NCBI RefSeq assembly: GCF_900142975.1
Contig: NZ_LT670848.1
Coordinates: 434,001 to 498,000, forward strand
Direction: 5' to 3'
From: Salegentibacter salegens
Lineage (GTDB): Bacteria; Bacteroidota; Bacteroidia; Flavobacteriales; Flavobacteriaceae
DNA: 64,000 bases
The translations under genes and the position numbers were made by a program. Shown here in pieces: positions 11,189 to 20,329 of the stretch (positions are counted from its first letter, which is position 1; every line of letters begins with the position of its first letter). Below the pieces are notes generated by a model. It saw only the letters and a program-made list of their open reading frames with translations. It was not told the origin of the DNA and did not search any database.

Positions 11189-11866
11189 TTAAAAAGAAGT
11201 GTCAAGTTTTATATAGTCAAGAAATTCTCTTTTTACAGATTTATCCTTGAAAGCTCCGCCAAATTCACTGGTTACCGTGCTGCTGTCTATATCTCTAATT
11301 CCGCGGCTGTTCACACAAAGGTGCTTGGCATCTACCACACAGGCAACATCTGGCGTACCCAGGGCTTTTTGTAATTCCTGAACAATTTGCATCGTCATTC
11401 GTTCCTGCACCTGTGGTCTTTTCGCGAAATAATCTACAATTCGGTTCATTTTAGAAAGTCCGATAACGCGACCTTTAGAAATATAGGCCACGTGGGCTTT
11501 TCCAACTATGGGAAGTAAATGGTGTTCGCACGTAGAATAAACGGTAATGTTCTTTTCTACCAGCATTTCACCATATTTATACTTGTTTTCAAAAGTAGAT
11601 GCAATGGGTTTTTTTTCAGGATCCAGGCCTGCAAAAATTTCATTTACAAACATTTTTGCTACCCGTTGTGGAGTTCCTTTTAGGCTATCATCAGTAAGAT
11701 CAAGGCCTAAAGTTTCCATGATTTTTTTTACATCTTTATTGATGAGCGCTACTTTTTCAATATCGCTCAATTCAAAAGCATCTTCACGAAGAGGGGTTTC
11801 TGCACTGGTGCCTACGTGGGCATCTCCCTGCTCATCAATTTCATTCAAAATTTTGTCTATTTTCAT
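11189..11866 (-). CDS. folE: GTP cyclohydrolase I
   Basis: First enzyme of tetrahydrofolate and pterin synthesis, converting GTP to 7,8-dihydroneopterin triphosphate. Zinc ligands are visible in STCEHHLLPIVGKAHVAY and in VDAKHLCVNSRGI; QERMTMQIVQEL is also typical. The reading frame can be extended 15 codons upstream to a TTG (11911), but ATG at 11866 (MKIDKILNE) gives a normal 225-residue protein and is preferred. The N-terminal 45 residues are a variable extension. folK, another folate gene, is elsewhere in the window. Confidence 0.94.
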   Translation of the reverse strand: MKIDKILNEIDEQGDAHVGTSAETPLREDAFELSDIEKVALINKDVKKIMETLGLDLTDDSLKGTPQRVAKMFVNEIFAGLDPEKKPIASTFENKYKYGEMLVEKNITVYSTCEHHLLPIVGKAHVAYISKGRVIGLSKMNRIVDYFAKRPQVQERMTMQIVQELQKALGTPDVACVVDAKHLCVNSRGIRDIDSSTVTSEFGGAFKDKSVKREFLDYIKLDTSF

Positions 11867-11997
11867 ACCGTTTTTACAATAATAGTCGTAAACCGATTGT
11901 TTGGCTTGCAAAGATACATATTTAATAGGTTTTTATGTAATCATAAAAGCCGGGGTTTAAATAGATATTTGTTATTTTGTAACTTCTTAAACCTATT

Positions 11998-13836
11998 ATG
12001 AAACAAGAATCCCTACTTCTTTTTTGTATTTTCTTTCTTTACGGGAGTTTTAGTGTTTTTGGCCAGGGTAGTTCTTGTGAGAGTTTAGATCCATTTTGCG
12101 CCGGGGACGAGGAGCTCGTTTTTCCTAATTCAAACTCAACAAATAGTAGTATCGTAAACGGTGAGCCGGGGCCAGATTACGGTTGTTTGCTATCACAGCC
12201 TTATCCCGCCTGGTTTTATTTACAGGTAGAAGAAACTGGAAATCTTCGGTTTAATATTTCTCAATTTCAAAATGAAAATGGTGGCGGTTCTCAGTACGAT
12301 GTAGATTTTATTGTATGGGGGCCTTTTGAACGAACCGAGGATTATTGTACCGACGATTCTTTAAGCGAATTAAATATTGTAGACTGTAGCTACGAACCCG
12401 ATACGGTAGAACAAATGTATATTCCTAATGCAGAAGCAGGCCAGGTTTATGTGGTTTTGATTACAAATTACGAAGAGTTGCCGGGTTTTATAAGTTTGCG
12501 CCAAACAAACTCCGATCAGGCTACTTCTGGTTCTACAGATTGTGGAATTTTAGACGAAGTGCTGGGTCCCGACAGGTTTCTTTGTGGTGAGGATGAAACA
12601 ACTTTAGATGCAACCACAGAAGGGGTGGAGCGTTATGAGTGGTTTCAATTTAACGAAACTACAGATGATTTTGAAATAATTGCTAATGAAGAAAATCCTA
12701 CTTTAACGCTAACCGATTCGGGCCGTTATAAAGTAATAGTATATGAAAATATAACAGGCCAGGCCGATGAAGATGAAATTGAAATAAAATTCTATAATGA
12801 GCCCGTAGCTAATGTTCCAGATGATCTTTATATCTGTGATCCAAATCAAACCACTATAGATTTAACTTCAGCTTCAGCCCAAATTCTTAACGGAAATACT
12901 TCCGAAGAAGATTATCGGGTTAATTTTTATGAAACGGCACAAGATATTGAAGATGAAAACTCTATTTCTAATCCCTCGGCTTTTCCGGTTGAAGAATCCA
13001 GGGAGATTTTTGCGCAGGTAGAAGGTGTGGAAAGTGGCTGTGTTTCACAGGAAGTTTTTTTTAGTGTAGAACTAACTTTTGTACCCGAAAATTTTCTACC
13101 TGAAGAAAGTGTGGTTTGTGTAGATTTGGATAGAACTGTGCTTGCCCAACAAGGGATTGGCGAAGATTTAGGAGCCGATTATGAATACGAATGGATAGCT
13201 GAAGGAAATACAATTAGTACCGAAGCAGTGTTGAATTTTACTGAAACTCCAAATTTTAATAATGTAACTCTCATTGTTACCGATAACCGCTCTGGCTGTA
13301 ACATAGAGTTCACCACCGCTTTATTAGTTTATTCCCGGCCTGAAAATGTTTTGGTTGAGATTGAAGGCAGCGATTTTACCGGCGGTTATATAATTAACGC
13401 TGAAGCTACTAAGGGAATAGGAGGTGAAACCACCTATGAATATCGCGCCGATAATGGTGCCTGGCAGGAAAGTGCGGTGTTTAGGAATTTAGATCCTGGT
13501 TACCACACTATTAGTGCTCGTGAAATTAATGGCTGCGGAATTACTACTTCTGAAGAATTTTACCTGGTGGGTTATCCACGATTTTTTACTCCAAATTCTG
13601 ATGGTTATAACGATACCTGGAATATTGAAAATACTGCTGAAATTCAGATTAAAAAACTCTATGTTTTTGATCGTTACGGAAAATTAATTAAAGAATTAAC
13701 TCCCAACGGTGAAGGCTGGGATGGTACCTATAATGGTAGAACTTTACCCGCAGACGATTACTGGTTTAGAGTGGAGTTTGAAATGCAAAACGGCACCAGC
13801 GATCACTATGGAACTAATTTTACTTTGAAAAGATAA
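11998..13836 (+). CDS. T9SS-exported cell-surface protein, type B sorting domain
   Basis: A 612-residue secreted protein with signal peptide (LLLFCIFFLYGSFSVFG-QG). The mature part begins with a beta domain containing paired cysteines (about 25-185), continues with Ig-like or PKD-like repeats, and ends in a roughly 80-residue gliding-motility-type C-terminal domain: PRFFTPNSDGYNDTWNI, then LYVFDRYGKLIKEL and the GWDGTYNGRTLPADDYWF block. That domain is the type B signal for the type IX secretion system. The protein is probably surface-anchored or released; its target is unknown. It is divergent from folE and monocistronic. Confidence 0.88.
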   Translation: MKQESLLLFCIFFLYGSFSVFGQGSSCESLDPFCAGDEELVFPNSNSTNSSIVNGEPGPDYGCLLSQPYPAWFYLQVEETGNLRFNISQFQNENGGGSQYDVDFIVWGPFERTEDYCTDDSLSELNIVDCSYEPDTVEQMYIPNAEAGQVYVVLITNYEELPGFISLRQTNSDQATSGSTDCGILDEVLGPDRFLCGEDETTLDATTEGVERYEWFQFNETTDDFEIIANEENPTLTLTDSGRYKVIVYENITGQADEDEIEIKFYNEPVANVPDDLYICDPNQTTIDLTSASAQILNGNTSEEDYRVNFYETAQDIEDENSISNPSAFPVEESREIFAQVEGVESGCVSQEVFFSVELTFVPENFLPEESVVCVDLDRTVLAQQGIGEDLGADYEYEWIAEGNTISTEAVLNFTETPNFNNVTLIVTDNRSGCNIEFTTALLVYSRPENVLVEIEGSDFTGGYIINAEATKGIGGETTYEYRADNGAWQESAVFRNLDPGYHTISAREINGCGITTSEEFYLVGYPRFFTPNSDGYNDTWNIENTAEIQIKKLYVFDRYGKLIKELTPNGEGWDGTYNGRTLPADDYWFRVEFEMQNGTSDHYGTNFTLKR

Positions 13837-13854
13837 TAAGTTGATAGAAAAATA

Positions 13855-14004
13855 AAAGAGCTCCTCACCTTTTTTCAAGGGGAGGTGGCCGCAGGCCGGA
13901 GGGGTAATTTTTAAAAATTCTATTTTAATTATTAAATCTTTAAGCACCCCTTTCTTCAGCTAAAGCTGAATTCATTCCCCTCCTTTAAAAGGAGGGGAGC
14001 TGTT
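13855..14004. repeat. Intergenic composite repeat with inverted ends
   Basis: A GC-rich block whose ends are inversely related: GAGCTCCTC near 13859 and GAGGGGAGCT near 13993. Internally it holds paired segments GGGGAGG/CCTCC and GGCCGCAGGCC. It lies between two convergent genes. Such blocks are frequent between flavobacterial genes; here it could act as a bidirectional terminator. Confidence 0.5.
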
Positions 14005-14014
14005 TATTTTTGTA

Positions 14015-15532
14015 TTACAAATAATTCATCTCCAATAACTCCTCCACATAACTTCTGGAGTTAGAAAGCCTTGGGATTTTATGCTGCCCGCCTAGTTTAT
14101 CGTTTTTCTTTAACCAATCGTAAAATAATTTTTGGCGTGCCTGGTGAATTTTCGGCATATTCAGCGTCATATTGTTATAGCGTTTTGCTTCATAATCGCT
14201 GTTTACCTGTTGCAAGGCTAAATCGAGTTCATACTTAAATTTATCAAAATCTCGCGGCGGATTTTTGAATTCTATAATCCACTCATGGGCGCCTTTTTCC
14301 TTTCCCTCCATAAAAATAGGCGCTGCGGTATAATCTACAATTTCGCAATTGGTAACCAGGGAAGTCTTTTTTAAGGCGGCTTCAGCATTTTCAATAATTA
14401 ATTCTTCCCCAAAAACATTAATGTGGTGCTTGGTCCTGCCGGTTACTTTTATTCGGTAAGGACTTATAGAAGTAAACTTAACGGTGTCGCCTATTTTATA
14501 GCGCCATAAACCGGCGTTGGTAGTAATTACCACGGCATAATTTTTACCGGTTTCAACTTCCGCAAGGGGAATTGCCTTTTCAGCTTCACTTCCATAGATA
14601 TTCATAGGAATAAACTCGTAGTAAATTCCGTAATCCAGCATCAGTAAAAGTTCTTTGGAATCATTTTGATCCTGGCAGGCAAAAAATCCTTCTGAAGCAT
14701 TATAAATCTCGTAAAATCTAAAATCTTCTTTGGGTAATATCTTTTGGTATTGTGGTGCGTAAGGATCAAAACTTACTCCGCCGTGAAAATAAACTTCAAG
14801 GTTTGGCCAAACCTCAAACAGGTTTTCTTTTCCGCTGGTTTCTAAAATATTATTGAGTAAAACGAGCATCCAACTGGGTACACCCGCCAGGCTGGTCACA
14901 TTCTCTTTAATGGTTTCATCAACAATAGCCTGCATTTTTACTTCCCAATCGTTCATTAGGGAAACTTCGTTGCTGGGCGTGCTGCTAAATTCAGCCCAAA
15001 ACGGCATATTCGCAATTAGAATTGCCGAAAGATCGCCGTAAGCCGTGCCATTATTTTTGTAAATCTCCTTGCTGCCGCCCAGTCTTAAACTTTTCCCTGT
15101 AAATAACTGGGATTGCGGATTGTTATTTAAATACATACAAAGCAAGTCTTTGCCTGCGTTGTAATGACAATGTTCAAGAGAATCTTCGCTAACCGGAATA
15201 AATTTACTTTTTGCGCTGGTGGTACCACTAGACTTGGCGAACCATTTTATAGGCGTGGGCCAAAAAATATTGGTTTCGCCCTTCCGGCTACGTTCTATAC
15301 AAGCCTGATAATCTTCATATTGTTGAATAGGAACGCGCCTCGCGAATTCACTATGGGTTTTAATTTCTGAAAAGCCATACTTATTACCAATTTCGGTGTT
15401 TTTTGCTTTGGAAAGCAGGTGTCTAAGCAGTTCGTGCTGAACTTCGTGAGGGTATTTTATAAACAACTCCATTTGATGAATTCGCTTCTTGAGGAACCAC
15501 GAAGCAATGGAGTTTACTAATGGAATTGGCAT
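14015..15532 (-). CDS. GH3-family acyl-adenylating enzyme
   Basis: A 505-residue GH3-fold protein. Plant GH3 enzymes adenylate jasmonate, auxin or related acids and join them to amino acids; the substrate of bacterial homologues is generally unknown. Visible features are the adenylation P-loop-like motif WFAKSSGTTSAKSKFIPVS (near 102-120), the YNASEGFFA motif near 280, LWRYKIGDTVKF near 343 and the hinge before VTGRTKHHINVFGEE. Length is complete. It is divergent from the DUF2797 gene. Confidence 0.88.
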   Translation of the reverse strand: MPIPLVNSIASWFLKKRIHQMELFIKYPHEVQHELLRHLLSKAKNTEIGNKYGFSEIKTHSEFARRVPIQQYEDYQACIERSRKGETNIFWPTPIKWFAKSSGTTSAKSKFIPVSEDSLEHCHYNAGKDLLCMYLNNNPQSQLFTGKSLRLGGSKEIYKNNGTAYGDLSAILIANMPFWAEFSSTPSNEVSLMNDWEVKMQAIVDETIKENVTSLAGVPSWMLVLLNNILETSGKENLFEVWPNLEVYFHGGVSFDPYAPQYQKILPKEDFRFYEIYNASEGFFACQDQNDSKELLLMLDYGIYYEFIPMNIYGSEAEKAIPLAEVETGKNYAVVITTNAGLWRYKIGDTVKFTSISPYRIKVTGRTKHHINVFGEELIIENAEAALKKTSLVTNCEIVDYTAAPIFMEGKEKGAHEWIIEFKNPPRDFDKFKYELDLALQQVNSDYEAKRYNNMTLNMPKIHQARQKLFYDWLKKNDKLGGQHKIPRLSNSRSYVEELLEMNYL

Positions 15533-15641
15533 TATTCTTTATATCTTTACGCGCTGACATGCTTCAGCTGGTTGGCTGGCTAAAATTAATTTAAACTTCG
15601 AAGCTTACAAATCAACTTCGGTTAAAAATAGGGAAAAAAAG

Positions 15642-16436
15642 ATGAGATACGAAGGGGTGTTTAGAAAAATGAGAACTGAGATTACCGATAAGGTACAATA
15701 TTACCTCATTTTTGAAGACGATTTTATTAATATGAACCAGATTCTCGGGAAGAAAATAAGTCTTAATTTTCTTCGTTTTCAATGTTTAAATTGTGGACTG
15801 CAAAAGAAGATTTTCCGCCAGGGCTATTGTTACGATTGTTTTACTTCTATCCCGCAAGCCGGTGACTGGATTATGAACCCGGAATTGAGTAAAGCGCATT
15901 TAGATGAAGAAGACCGCGACCTGGATTTTGAGAAACAGGCGCAATTACAGCCGCACGTGGTTTATTTGGCCAATTCCAGTAATGTAAAAGTTGGAGTAAC
16001 TAAAAAGACACAAATTCCCACCCGTTGGATAGATCAGGGGGCACATGAAGCTATTGAAATTGTTGAAGTTCCCAATAGGTATCTCGCCGGAATCACCGAA
16101 GTAGCCTTAAAAAGTCACGTTTCTGATAAAACCAATTGGCGAAAAATGTTGACCAACGAAGTTTTAGATTTAAACCTTGCTGACGAACGCGATAAGCTCA
16201 AAGATTTTATTCCTCAAGAAGCCAAAGAATATTACCTGGGTGATAGAAAAGAACTGGAAATTGAATTCCCCGTTCTGGAATTTCCAAAGAAAATAAAAAC
16301 CCTGAATTTGGGTAAAAATCCCTTTTACGAAGGCGTTTTAAAAGGAATTAAAGGGCAATACTTAATTTTTGAAGACGGCACCGTTTTCAACGTCCGAGCC
16401 CACGAAGGTTTTGTAGTGGAGTTAGGTGTACTTTAA
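15642..16436 (+). CDS. DUF2797-family protein
   Basis: A 264-residue cytoplasmic protein of the DUF2797 family. A treble-clef-like zinc site CLNCGLQKKIFRQGYCYDC is at about residues 48-66. The central segment VYLANSSNVKVGVTKK followed by RWIDQGAHEAIEI resembles the GIY-YIG nuclease strand pattern seen in this family. The C terminus has a small beta domain ending EGFVVELGVL. No catalytic activity is established. The 109-base gap to GH3 probably contains both divergent promoters. Confidence 0.8.
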   Translation: MRYEGVFRKMRTEITDKVQYYLIFEDDFINMNQILGKKISLNFLRFQCLNCGLQKKIFRQGYCYDCFTSIPQAGDWIMNPELSKAHLDEEDRDLDFEKQAQLQPHVVYLANSSNVKVGVTKKTQIPTRWIDQGAHEAIEIVEVPNRYLAGITEVALKSHVSDKTNWRKMLTNEVLDLNLADERDKLKDFIPQEAKEYYLGDRKELEIEFPVLEFPKKIKTLNLGKNPFYEGVLKGIKGQYLIFEDGTVFNVRAHEGFVVELGVL

Positions 16437-16444
16437 TTGAATAA

Positions 16445-16798
16445 ATCTGATAGAAGCACGTCATGCTGAATTTATTTCAGCATCTAACATGAGGATAATT
16501 AAAACACGTTAGAATCCTATGAAAACGGGATAAGTAATCATTGGATTTACAGATAGCTTCAGTCGTTCCTTCTTCACAATGACGATTTTTTAAAAATTTT
16601 CACTGAAAGAGGAATCTTAATATTTTTTCATGATTATAGTCGTCATTACTTCTCCCGATTTTTATCGGGAGAAGTAATCTCTAGATTTTAACTATTAATT
16701 GAAAGATTGCCGCGGCGACTATAGTCTCCTCGCGATGACGAGGAATTATAAACCCTCACAATTTCCAAAAAAAATACTGGAAACTGTGAGGGTTTTAT
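16445..16798. repeat. Intergenic repeat cluster and terminator after DUF2797 and AsmA genes
   Basis: This gap has no gene. It contains several short inverted repeats: CATGCTGAA/TTCAGCAT near 16462-16485, TCTCCCGAT/ATCGGGAGA near 16651-16673, and a closing hairpin 16750-16797 (AAACCCTCAC ... GTGAGGGTTT) followed by T's. The GTCAT and ATGAC motifs in between are typical of Bacteroidetes intergenic repeats. The last hairpin is likely the bidirectional terminator for the convergent genes. Confidence 0.55.
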
Positions 16799-16799
16799 T

Positions 16800-19481
16800 T
16801 TAGTTACTTGTAGTATCTTTTTTCTTCTTACTTTTTCTCAGGATGCCTCCTAAAATATCTTTGGCCGCATCTTTAACTTCCTCTTCCTGGCTTCTAGGTT
16901 TTTCTTCGGTTTTTGGAGCCTGGGTTTGTGTAGAATCCTGTACAGCAGTAGTATCGGGTTTTTGTTGCTGTTGGTTTCGATTTCCTGTTTGTTTATTAAT
17001 GATATCCCTAATCGCATCCTGACCTCTTTCCTGAAGATTTTCTTTCTGCTTTGCAACAATCCTTTGGGTAAGGTTAGTAACTGCTTGTTGCATATTCACA
17101 TTAATTTGTGGATTTTGAAAAGTTCCTTTTAAGCCTATTGGCAGTGCAACCATCATATTTCGTATTTCATCCCCACTTAACTTGCTAAGCGCGTTTCCAA
17201 CCTGGCTGCCTAACATTCTGGCTGGCACATCGAGGTTAAGATTGTAATTCATATTCATATCAAATCCGTGGCTCCCAGAAACTTCAACATTCACGCCTTC
17301 TACATTAAAATTGAAAGGTTCAATTTGAACCATACCGTCGCTAAATGTTAGGCGTGTTTTAAGTTTATCCAGGTCTATATCTTTAAAATTGATAAAATCA
17401 AGTTGCTGATCTAAGCGTGAAAGCAAAGCGAGTTTCTCAGGATTTATCTCTGCTGTAAGAATTTCTGCAAGTGCATTTCCGGCAAGAGTTGATAATTGCG
17501 GAGTAAGATCTTCATTTAAATTTCCGTTTAATTTAAGATTGGTTTGCAGTTTACCCTGCAATGCCTGGGCTACCGGTGCAAGTCCCTGTAACATCTCCAA
17601 ACCGTTAAAAGATTCAGCGATATTTAGCGCGTTTAGCGCCAGGTCCATATCAAAAGTTGGCGTTGCTCCTTTAGTAGAAACATTTCCTGCCAGGGTGATA
17701 TTTCCGCCGAAAATATTGGTAGTTATATTTTGCAACGTAGCAGTTTCATCACGTAAAATAATAGTTCCCGTGGCGTTTTTAAGTTCCAGGTTGTCATAGA
17801 TCACGGTGTTTACATTAAATGCAATTTCAGTATCTAAAAAGGAAGGGATTTTTACCGCTTCGTTGGAACTCGGAGTAGAAATTTCTCCTGGAGTTTCTTT
17901 TGTATCGGTTTCAGCTTCAGCAATCATAAAATCGTTGATGGCAAAAACATTAGAATTTACATTGAAGTTTCCTTTTAAATTCTGTTCGGTAAACAGGAAG
18001 CCCATCAGGTTTTCAATATTTCCCGAAGCATTGATGTCGGTTTGGCCGGTGGTGAGTTTTAATTCGGGTACGCGCACGTTGCCCTGGTTAAAATTCATAG
18101 TGGCGTTGGCGATCTTCACCTCGTTAGGAATCTCAGGCGATTTATAACTGAAATTTCTAAGACTGGCCGTACCACTACTTTTCACATTTTGATATTGTTC
18201 TTTTTCTATAGAATTCATATCAAATTGCGTGGTAAGATCTGCGGTTAGCACCCCGTTAAGATCCTGCTCAAGTTCCAGCGGATACGCCTGTTCAAGATTG
18301 GCTAAATTAAGCGTGCCTTTAAGCGCCATATCTACAAGCATATTTCCCATCAAGTTTTTTACGCTTCCGTTGGTGGCAAACCTGTCCTGGTCTATTCTGA
18401 AGGTTACATTATCAAAAGTAAGGTAGGTGTCTTCTAAAATTCCGGTTTCATTTAAAATTTGAAGATCAATATTAATATCTTCTACACTTTTAGGAAGATC
18501 GGGATATTTAAAAGAAGCGTTATTAGAACTCACTTTAATATCCATTTTTGGAATATAAGTATCATCTACAATTCCCTGTATTTTTCCATTTACAATGAAA
18601 TCTCCATTGGTTTCTACATTTTCTATGTTTTTTGCGTAGGTCGCCGGAATTACGGCTAGAAAGTTTTTAAAGTCTGAAGAAGGCGTTTGGAAGCTTAGAT
18701 CTATCTCGTTATTATCTTCATTTACCTGCACAAATCCTTCAAAAGTTAACGGCAACTGATTGATCATTGCTTCGTTCTCAAGGAATGTATAACGCATATT
18801 TTTCAGGTCCATCTGAATCACGGCATCAAGGGAAACCTTATTTCGGTTCAGGTAATTTACGCCATCGTAATCTAAAGAAACCAATGCGGTAGATTCGGTA
18901 TCCAGCTCACTTTCAGCTAAAGAAAAATCTCCGGTTCCCTGGTGGTTTAATTCTTCTACATCCAGTAAAAGTTTTTGGCCTACATCTAAATATTTCACCC
19001 GGGAATTATTGATCTCGTAATGCTTTAAATCAAAACTAAATCCGGTTGAAGCTGAATCTGTAGCTGCAGCGGTTGTATCTTGTATAGCGATATCGTAATT
19101 GGCATTCCCTAAAGAATCTACCTTAATATTTAGAAAAGTATTATTCAGCTTAATATCATCCAGAACCTTTGGCTCGTCGGCACCTTTAAATAATTCTTTA
19201 ATAGACATTTCCAATTGAGCTTCTTCCCCAATGGCAAGTGTATCGCCTTTAAAAGGTTCATTATTGATCACGCTAAAATTCTCAATTACTACGGTAGCTT
19301 GAGGGAAACTCCTAAAAAAGCTGAGACTTATGTCGCTAAATTCAACCTGCGCATCCACACTTTCGTTGGCGGTTTTTCGCACATAATCCTTTATTTGTGA
19401 TTCAAATAAAAATGGTGCGACAACCAGTATAACTACAATCACGAGTAATACGATACCGATTATTTTAAATACTTTCTTCAT
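16800..19481 (-). CDS. AsmA-family inner-membrane-anchored protein
   Basis: An 893-residue AsmA-family protein. A single N-terminal membrane helix (IIGIVLLVIVVILVVAPFLF, residues 7-26) anchors a very long periplasmic part rich in beta strands, with the AsmA N-terminal pattern (FESQIKDYVRKTANESVDAQVEFSDISLSFFRSFPQATVVIENF) and an AsmA-like C-terminal region around 560-790. The tail (after about 810) is Gln/Lys-rich and low complexity. AsmA-like proteins are thought to move phospholipid between membranes or shape outer-membrane assembly. It is followed by the terminator at 16750-16797. Confidence 0.85.
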   Translation of the reverse strand: MKKVFKIIGIVLLVIVVILVVAPFLFESQIKDYVRKTANESVDAQVEFSDISLSFFRSFPQATVVIENFSVINNEPFKGDTLAIGEEAQLEMSIKELFKGADEPKVLDDIKLNNTFLNIKVDSLGNANYDIAIQDTTAAATDSASTGFSFDLKHYEINNSRVKYLDVGQKLLLDVEELNHQGTGDFSLAESELDTESTALVSLDYDGVNYLNRNKVSLDAVIQMDLKNMRYTFLENEAMINQLPLTFEGFVQVNEDNNEIDLSFQTPSSDFKNFLAVIPATYAKNIENVETNGDFIVNGKIQGIVDDTYIPKMDIKVSSNNASFKYPDLPKSVEDINIDLQILNETGILEDTYLTFDNVTFRIDQDRFATNGSVKNLMGNMLVDMALKGTLNLANLEQAYPLELEQDLNGVLTADLTTQFDMNSIEKEQYQNVKSSGTASLRNFSYKSPEIPNEVKIANATMNFNQGNVRVPELKLTTGQTDINASGNIENLMGFLFTEQNLKGNFNVNSNVFAINDFMIAEAETDTKETPGEISTPSSNEAVKIPSFLDTEIAFNVNTVIYDNLELKNATGTIILRDETATLQNITTNIFGGNITLAGNVSTKGATPTFDMDLALNALNIAESFNGLEMLQGLAPVAQALQGKLQTNLKLNGNLNEDLTPQLSTLAGNALAEILTAEINPEKLALLSRLDQQLDFINFKDIDLDKLKTRLTFSDGMVQIEPFNFNVEGVNVEVSGSHGFDMNMNYNLNLDVPARMLGSQVGNALSKLSGDEIRNMMVALPIGLKGTFQNPQINVNMQQAVTNLTQRIVAKQKENLQERGQDAIRDIINKQTGNRNQQQQKPDTTAVQDSTQTQAPKTEEKPRSQEEEVKDAAKDILGGILRKSKKKKDTTSN

Positions 19482-19525
19482 TTCTATATTATTTAATTCA
19501 AACCAATTAAGCTGGTTTATTTAAA

Positions 19526-20224
19526 TTAATTATATTTTAATTCTTCGCCTTGCTTCAGCTTAAAGCGTTTTCTAAACGCGTAAACCGCGGCATAGAGCAG
19601 GGGAGTATCCAGCGCGGCAACAATTACTTTAAATAAAAATCCGCTAAATAAAAGTGCGCCAAATAAGTCCCATTCAATTTTATTAAAACTACAGAGCAAA
19701 AACAAGACCGAAAACGTATCTACAAACTGCGAGAGAAAGGTAGAAAAGTTATTCCGAAGCCATAAATGTTTTCCTTTGGTCAATCTTTTCCAAAAATGAA
19801 ATAAGTGAATATCTATATATTGCGCTAATAAATAGGCGACCATAGAAGCGAAAACGGCAATAGTGGTGGCTCCAAAAACCTTTGTGAACAAGTCGTTATC
19901 TATGGGCGACCATTCTGTAGCGGGTACTGCATCTGCGGTGTAGATAATTAACAAAGAAAAGAACGAAGCAAAAATTCCCGTAGTTACTACCTGGTTGGCT
20001 TTTTTCTTTCCATAGATCTCGCTAATAATATCGGTGATCAAAAAAGTAACCGGATAAGGCAAAATGCCTACAGATATTTCAAAAGTGTAAATTCCGAAGA
20101 AATCCCACGAAAAGAATTTTTGAAAAATAAGATTTGAAACAACCAGTGAGGCGATAAAAAGCCCTGCCAGTATTAAATATACACGTTGCGCTGCGAGTTT
20201 GTCTTTCAGTAAAAGTTTAGCCAA
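19526..20224 (-). CDS. Queuosine precursor transporter (YhhQ/VUT family)
   Basis: A 232-residue inner-membrane protein with about six helices. YhhQ-family signature features are visible: ILPYPVTFLITDIISEIYGKKKANQVV (about residues 53-79) and the later FLSQFVDTFSVLF. Characterised members import preQ0/preQ1 for tRNA queuosine. It precedes the asmA-like gene on the same strand by 44 bases and may share a transcript. Confidence 0.87.
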   Translation of the reverse strand: MAKLLLKDKLAAQRVYLILAGLFIASLVVSNLIFQKFFSWDFFGIYTFEISVGILPYPVTFLITDIISEIYGKKKANQVVTTGIFASFFSLLIIYTADAVPATEWSPIDNDLFTKVFGATTIAVFASMVAYLLAQYIDIHLFHFWKRLTKGKHLWLRNNFSTFLSQFVDTFSVLFLLCSFNKIEWDLFGALLFSGFLFKVIVAALDTPLLYAAVYAFRKRFKLKQGEELKYN

Positions 20225-20329
20225 ATTTATTTTTTAAGTCTTCCTGCAAAATTAGGGGTATGTGATTTTGTTTTACTTAATTTGCTGTGAAATTTACAGG
20301 ATAAGCTTTAATAATTTTCTTCAGTTAGT

